Shown here: one piece after another, positions 6,782 through 11,550 of the stretch | Numbering within the stretch: the stretch's first letter is position 1 | Layout of the letters: every line of letters starts with the position of its first letter | NCBI GenBank assembly: GCA_007695205.1 | Contig: REEF01000644.1 | Coordinates: 1-11,550 of the forward strand | Reading direction: 5' to 3' | Source of the DNA: Planctomycetaceae bacterium | GTDB taxonomy: Bacteria; Planctomycetota; Planctomycetia; Pirellulales; Pirellulaceae | Length of the DNA stretch: 11,550 bases | Position numbers and translations under genes: made by a program | The notes under the pieces: model-generated | The model's input: the letters and a program-made list of their open reading frames with translations, nothing else | What the model was told of the DNA's origin: nothing | Databases searched by the model: none

Positions 6782-8683
6782 TTAGAACGAAAACTCCCAC
6801 GACTCCCCGCTCCCGTCCTGAATGACGATCCGGCGCACGTCCAACGGCGCCGCATGACTCCTCGGCAGACTGACCCGGAGATGAATCACGCGGTCATCCG
6901 CTGGAATCTGGGTCTTCACCGCCTGCCAGCGATCGCCGCCGGAAATTCCCAGCGCGGCGGCCGGTGTGTCGATAAAGTCGCGGCCAGAAGCCTCTGTGCG
7001 CCAAGTTGCGGTCAGACTCACCGGCGGCTGCGATTTCGCTTCGATCGCCAGCGTCACCGGCGGCTGCCAATCCACGGGCACGATGGTCAGGAAACACGTG
7101 GTGGCATCCTTGGCAACGGGCATGATTCGCAGCGCGCCGTCTGCAGAACGTAACGCCATGCCTTGCCGGACCACCCAGCCCTGCATTTCGTCGGCCGGGT
7201 AGGGCGTCTGGCTCGGCACCGCCGGAACATCCTCCGGCCGGATGATACGCGTGGGATCCGCCACCGGACGTGGATCGGGATGCGTGGCCGGAAGGGTCTG
7301 TTCCACATGGACATCGAAAAAGAGCTGATCGGCCGCGACGACTTCGGTGGGCAGTCCGGGCGGTTGCCATGTGTCCGCCTTCTGTTTCAATTTCTCTTCC
7401 AGCCGTGCAGCCAGCGTCGGATGCTGACCGATCTGATTGTCACCGGCTGTCTGCTTTCCCAGCTCCCTCATATCGAACAGATATCGGGCGCGATCGCCGA
7501 GTCGGATGAATTTCCAGTCGCCTTCCAGGATCGTCGCCTGTGACCGCCAACGCCAGTACAGGGCATCATGAACCGGTCCTGATCGTTCGCCGGTCAGCCA
7601 AGGCATCAGATCGACGCCGTCGAACTCGCCGTCCATCGGTGCGCCGGTGGCCGCCAGCGAGGTGACCGTCGCATCCAACGACCAAACGGCCTGGTCGAAC
7701 ACCTGGCCCGCAGGAATGCGTCCCGGCCAGGCGGCGACGAAAGGAACTCGCTGTCCGCCGTCGGTCTGCATCCCCTTCTCGCCGACCGCCGGCGCGTTGA
7801 GCGAACCGACATAGGCGCGCTGGCGCAATGGTGCGCCGTTGTCGCTGATATAGAAAATCAGCGTGTTTTCCGTCTGACCCATCTCTTCAAGCTTTTCTCG
7901 GATCAAACCAACTCCGTCGTCCATGGCCAAAATGGATGCCAGCCCCATCCGCCGCTCATGCTGCTGGACATGAGGCAGACGCTCCATGTGGTGGGGCGGC
8001 GCCTGCATGGGCGCGTGCGGTGCAAACCAGGCCAGGTAGAGGAAGAACGGGCGTTCGTCGTCCTTGCGCCGCTGAAGGAAAGCCAATGCAGCCTCGGTCT
8101 GAACGTCCACGCGAAAACGGGTGTCCGTCACCTTCGCCGGCGCGCCGGGCATGTCGGTGCCGTCCAGCCGATAATTGACTTCATAGTTGTTGATCGATCC
8201 GTACCAATAGTCCTCAAAACCCCGGTTGCGAGGCAAATAAGGCTCGTGGGATTCGCCATCCCACTGCGGATGCTGGCTCCTGGGCACAGGCCCTAGATGC
8301 CACTTGCCAACCATTCCCGTCGCATAACCGGCCTGTTGCAAACGATCGGCGATGGTCGGCTCGGACAACGGTAATGGCCCGTCATGGTTCGTCTCCATGT
8401 GAAATGCGTTCTGATGCCGACCGGTCAGCAATCCGGCGCGGGATGGAACGCATTGCGGGGCGGTGACGTAGCCGCGAGTGAAGAGGACGCCGTCCCGAGC
8501 AAGCTGGTCGATTTGCGGCGTGCGAACGTCGTCATCGAATCCGTGGATGCTGAGATCGGTCAAGCCTTGGTCGTCCGTGAAGATCAAGATGATGTTCGGG
8601 CGGCTCTCTGGCTGTGCCTCAGCGGCTCCCGCCACCGCTGCGCCCAGGCACATAACAACCGTTAACCAGATCTTTGGATTCAC
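6782..8683 (-). CDS. Secreted formylglycine-dependent sulfatase with an extra C-terminal domain
   Basis: Hydrolyses a sulfate ester, most likely on a polysaccharide, in the periplasm or outside the cell. Residues 1-23 form a signal peptide with cleavage likely after AEA. The sulfatase core covers about 28-445: metal ligands D37/D38 in FTDDQG; the C-x-P-S-R site CVPSRAGLLTGR with C78 to be converted to formylglycine by a separate maturing enzyme; K127 and H129 in GKWHLG; H223 in PHAP; D281/N282 in SDNG; K303 and R312 in GEKGMQTDGGQRVPF. All expected active-site residues are present. Residues about 446-633 form a linker and probable beta-rich domain (repeated short strands such as VTLAIEAKSQPPVSLTATW), perhaps for carbohydrate binding, which makes it longer than a minimal sulfatase. 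GTG 8683 is chosen because it yields the complete signal peptide and has AAAGGA upstream. It overlaps the preceding gene's stop by 4 bp. The precise substrate is unknown. Confidence 0.92.
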   Translation of the reverse strand: MNPKIWLTVVMCLGAAVAGAAEAQPESRPNIILIFTDDQGLTDLSIHGFDDDVRTPQIDQLARDGVLFTRGYVTAPQCVPSRAGLLTGRHQNAFHMETNHDGPLPLSEPTIADRLQQAGYATGMVGKWHLGPVPRSQHPQWDGESHEPYLPRNRGFEDYWYGSINNYEVNYRLDGTDMPGAPAKVTDTRFRVDVQTEAALAFLQRRKDDERPFFLYLAWFAPHAPMQAPPHHMERLPHVQQHERRMGLASILAMDDGVGLIREKLEEMGQTENTLIFYISDNGAPLRQRAYVGSLNAPAVGEKGMQTDGGQRVPFVAAWPGRIPAGQVFDQAVWSLDATVTSLAATGAPMDGEFDGVDLMPWLTGERSGPVHDALYWRWRSQATILEGDWKFIRLGDRARYLFDMRELGKQTAGDNQIGQHPTLAARLEEKLKQKADTWQPPGLPTEVVAADQLFFDVHVEQTLPATHPDPRPVADPTRIIRPEDVPAVPSQTPYPADEMQGWVVRQGMALRSADGALRIMPVAKDATTCFLTIVPVDWQPPVTLAIEAKSQPPVSLTATWRTEASGRDFIDTPAAALGISGGDRWQAVKTQIPADDRVIHLRVSLPRSHAAPLDVRRIVIQDGSGESWEFSF

Positions 8684-11514
8684 GGCTCATTCCTTTCATC
8701 ATTGTCGGTCGTTCGTGGCGAAAGATGCAGGGTTCGCAATTGGCAAGGTTGCATGTCGAACGTGATGCGATCTGCCTGGGACTCCAGAGGCCGGCCTGTG
8801 ACGGCGTCGTGCCAAGGGCCGTCTGGCAAAGTGATCGTCAGTTGCGGTTTGCCGTGCAGCGAAGGGTTGATCAACGCGATCCAAGAACCGTGAGCCGGGG
8901 TGTCGATGCGACGCACCACGACTTCCGGGTCGTCGGTGGCATCGGGCAACACGGTGCTGGGCAACGCAGGTAAGGCCAGGAAGTTCGCGTTGAACTGGCG
9001 AACATAGTTCGGGAATCCACGGCCAAAGTTGCTGCCGACCAGATATCCGATCATGGTGGGGTCGCCGTGAGCCATGGCCATGACCTCGCCCATCATGCAG
9101 TACGGCCCGGCTCGCTCGATGTCTGCGATGAAATAGCCCAAAAGATCCTGGTCGTTCTGATCGACCATCATGTTTTCGTTCAAGGCATAGTGCCGCACGA
9201 TCGCCAACCCGCTGACAGTACGGTAGGCGTCGAACGTCGCTTGGGACGCGACGGTGTAGTTGCGATTGAAGGCGTGTGTCAAAAGTACGCCCTCGGTTTC
9301 GTGGTATCGATGCGGGTCGTCCGCCGGCCGTGAGTGATGGACTTCCCAATCGCCCCAGTTCAAGCCCGGTGAGGTCAGGGCCTGCAGATACAAGCCTCGA
9401 TCGACCACGTCGTCGATCGTCCACGGCTGGATCGGGCCTCGGCTCCCTTTCTGATGCTCGGGCCGCTGGAGGATGGGGCGCCAGAGATCGGGCCGATCCG
9501 TGACGATGTAAGGGTCCCAGGTCGGAAAAGGAACGCCGGGTTCGCCGGAAGCGCCTGTGTAAAGAACAACCGCATCGTCGATGCCGCCGGACCGCAGAAA
9601 ATCCCGCATCGCTGCCAAAAAGTCATGACGCTGACCGCCCCACCAATCAACATATTGCCCGTACAAGGTCGAATCCTCGCGCAACTCGGTACGTGTGACC
9701 GGTTTTTCCCGAGCGGTGTCCGCGGAGAATCGAGCGAGTGCGGCGTCCGAAAAGCTGATCGGCATCTGCCCGCGCGACCGAAGCCAGATGCCGATAAAAT
9801 CCGCTTTGCCTCGCAGACGAAGGACCGTCAAATCCAACATCTTCTGGAAATCGGCCCGCGAGTCGGGATCCGTCAGGTCGGCGTTGGCCGATTCGACCCA
9901 AGCGATGTGCGTGTAGGCGTCGTCGCGGGTCAGCGGGCGCGATCTTCGCTGATTGCCCAGCCCCTTGGCGCCCTTGCTGCCCGAATATTCGTAGTAAGGC
10001 AGGATGGTGAATCCGTAACCGCCCATCAGCTCGACAATCTCAGCCCATAGATGACGGGTGGCGCTGTCGTGGTACACCCAGGCGTTGCCGCCGTGCGGCG
10101 TCGAGTCCCAGTGTTGGCATGCTCCGAATTCGAGCAGGTCCTTGCTGTAGGTATTCATCCCCAGAAACTGCATCAGATCGGCCTTGTGGCGGTACCAGTC
10201 CAGCGGATCGTCGATTCCCGGCAGGTCGGTCTTGCGGTCGATGATCCCATCCGCCATCTCCTCCCGCCAGAATAGATGACGGCGCGGCAATTCCGCCGGC
10301 GGTAGACTCAAAGGTTGGATCAGGCGCTCGGGATCAACCACCTCGAACAACCGCAGACGGCTGACCGCCACGCCGCGTGACATGGGCATGTTGTCGGCCG
10401 AAAACTGAGCGATCGTCACGTCGAAACCGTCGTCCGGAGTCAACGTTCGCGGCTGAGGACCGCGGACCAGTCCTCGCTCTGGAAAACGATCGTGCAAACG
10501 CATCAGCAGCGACCATGTTTCCCAGCGACCTGACAGGGGGATGTCAAGCGATTCGACCAGCGGGTTCACGTATTTCGCGTGCAATGCGTCACCCACGGTG
10601 GTGCCCGTGTGAAAGCCTCGTGACGTCTCGTTGCCCGTATTGATCACCACCATGCTGCGCGGAACATCCTCGGGATAGTCGACGGCAAGCACGTACGCAG
10701 CACCCGGTCGCAGTAACTTGTTGCTGCCGATGCGATAATTAAAAAAAGCCGCTTCGTCGGTCGTGGGCGGCAGAACGCGAGCCGAACGGCCCAAGATCGT
10801 CTCGACCCGGCTGACCCCGGCCGGATATTCCCGGAAATTCGATGCGTCGGGCTCGATCGAGCAGTCGATCTCGTCGACCAGCGACAGCGTGCCGTAAGGC
10901 GGAAGATCGACCAGCGGTCGGCGCAGCGCCTCTTCACGCGCTTGACGCAGCAACTCCTGCCGCTCGGCTTCGCGTTTCGCCTGCTCGGCTCGTTCTTCCT
11001 GCAAAGCCTGGTAAGCTTCGTCGCTGTACTCGTAGATGGCGATCTCGCTGAAGTTCGCACCGGGCGTCATGCGGGTCAGCCGCAGATACCGAGTGGTCAC
11101 ATCCAGCGAGATTTCCACCCATTTCATGTAGGCGGCACAATCGTACGTGGCCACTTGCTCCCAATCCCCCGGTCGACCGCTGCTGATGACCACGTCCCCC
11201 TTGCCATGTGTGTCGAACAACCACAGGCTCGCCAGACGCTTCTCTTCGCCCAGGTCCAGGTAAGCACTGACCGGGAACTGGTTCCAGTGCCTCGGGTCCA
11301 CTTCCCAGACAGTCGTTGGTGTTCCTGCCGGCGGACCGATGATCTCCCGCTGTTCGTCGATGATTCCAGTCGGGTCCCCGACCGGCGCTTCGTTCGTCAG
11401 CATCTTGGGGGTCAATTCGATCCTCAGTTGCTGCGCCGTGCTCGGTGCTGCGACCAAGGCGAAAACGATCGACAGCAGGCAGGGGATAGCGGTCCTTTTT
11501 CGCCACGTCATCAT
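8680..11514 (-). CDS. Large secreted glycoside-hydrolase-like protein with discoidin-like N-terminus
   Basis: Probable extracellular carbohydrate-active enzyme; no enzyme family is assigned with certainty. From ATG 11514 (944 residues) there is a signal peptide to about residue 27 (Arg-Lys-rich start, then CLLSIVFALVAA and STAQ). Residues about 65-162 resemble an F5/8 type C (discoidin) sandwich: YLDLGEEKRLASLWLFD, TRYLRLTRM, SEIAIYEY. A charged Glu/Arg/Gln helix spans about 165-199, then a beta-rich region to about 410. Residues about 415-800 look like a glycoside-hydrolase-like TIM barrel: GMNTYSKDLL, FTILPYYEYS, DLTDPDSRADF, DFIGIWLRSRG, VDWWGGQRHDFL. A short beta domain closes the chain (about 860-935, IALINPSLHGKPQLTITLPDG). 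Acidic catalytic residues cannot be assigned by eye. GTG 11523 and ATG 11511 are alternative starts; none has a strong ribosome site. Its stop overlaps the sulfatase start, so the two are very likely co-expressed. Confidence 0.8.
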   Translation of the reverse strand: MMTWRKRTAIPCLLSIVFALVAAPSTAQQLRIELTPKMLTNEAPVGDPTGIIDEQREIIGPPAGTPTTVWEVDPRHWNQFPVSAYLDLGEEKRLASLWLFDTHGKGDVVISSGRPGDWEQVATYDCAAYMKWVEISLDVTTRYLRLTRMTPGANFSEIAIYEYSDEAYQALQEERAEQAKREAERQELLRQAREEALRRPLVDLPPYGTLSLVDEIDCSIEPDASNFREYPAGVSRVETILGRSARVLPPTTDEAAFFNYRIGSNKLLRPGAAYVLAVDYPEDVPRSMVVINTGNETSRGFHTGTTVGDALHAKYVNPLVESLDIPLSGRWETWSLLMRLHDRFPERGLVRGPQPRTLTPDDGFDVTIAQFSADNMPMSRGVAVSRLRLFEVVDPERLIQPLSLPPAELPRRHLFWREEMADGIIDRKTDLPGIDDPLDWYRHKADLMQFLGMNTYSKDLLEFGACQHWDSTPHGGNAWVYHDSATRHLWAEIVELMGGYGFTILPYYEYSGSKGAKGLGNQRRSRPLTRDDAYTHIAWVESANADLTDPDSRADFQKMLDLTVLRLRGKADFIGIWLRSRGQMPISFSDAALARFSADTAREKPVTRTELREDSTLYGQYVDWWGGQRHDFLAAMRDFLRSGGIDDAVVLYTGASGEPGVPFPTWDPYIVTDRPDLWRPILQRPEHQKGSRGPIQPWTIDDVVDRGLYLQALTSPGLNWGDWEVHHSRPADDPHRYHETEGVLLTHAFNRNYTVASQATFDAYRTVSGLAIVRHYALNENMMVDQNDQDLLGYFIADIERAGPYCMMGEVMAMAHGDPTMIGYLVGSNFGRGFPNYVRQFNANFLALPALPSTVLPDATDDPEVVVRRIDTPAHGSWIALINPSLHGKPQLTITLPDGPWHDAVTGRPLESQADRITFDMQPCQLRTLHLSPRTTDNDERNEP
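8691..8696 (-). promoter_or_regulatory. Ribosome binding site for the sulfatase, inside the upstream gene
   Basis: On the minus strand AAAGGA (8696 down to 8691) is followed after 7 bases by the GTG start at 8683. It is the clearest ribosome site in the window and supports GTG over any later ATG. It lies within the last codons of the glycosidase-like gene. Confidence 0.6.
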
Positions 11515-11550
11515 GAGGTCCACCCAAGGTCCGGCAGTGCAGAGGAAGGA

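Overview
The window looks like chromosomal DNA of a planctomycete (probably Pirellulales-like). This is inferred from moderately GC-rich DNA, a secreted formylglycine sulfatase beside a large secreted glycoside-hydrolase-like protein, often weak ribosome binding sites, and a small palindromic element of a type I associate with such genomes. No ribosomal or marker gene is present to prove the taxon.

Left part (1-698): no confident gene. It holds a reading frame open from the left edge to 577, a 10-bp tandem repeat, a short hairpin, and a 97-bp MITE/REP-like element (401-497) with 26-bp inverted ends.

Middle (699-6732, + strand): a three-gene tripartite efflux operon, made of a TolC-like outer-membrane factor (probably a lipoprotein), a membrane-anchored periplasmic adaptor, and a heavy-metal-type RND pump. 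Adaptor and pump genes overlap by 4 bp (ATGA). The pump carries the D-x5-D-x6-E proton-relay pattern of CzcA-like transporters, so together the three would move a cation or other small compound from periplasm or inner membrane to the outside. The adaptor is unusual: its coiled-coil hairpin and beta-barrel are recognisable, but no lipoyl half-motifs are visible.

Right part (6782-11514, - strand): two genes read toward the efflux operon. The upstream one encodes a secreted protein of about 944 residues with a discoidin-like N-terminus, a charged helical linker, a beta region and a glycoside-hydrolase-like barrel. Its stop codon overlaps the GTG start of a secreted sulfatase (GTGA). The pair suggests joint attack on a sulfated polysaccharide. 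The two operons end tail to tail with 49 bp between them.

I see no RNA gene, CRISPR array, transposase gene or defence system. The points most worth checking are the lipoyl-less adaptor, the glycosidase-sulfatase pair and the palindromic element.
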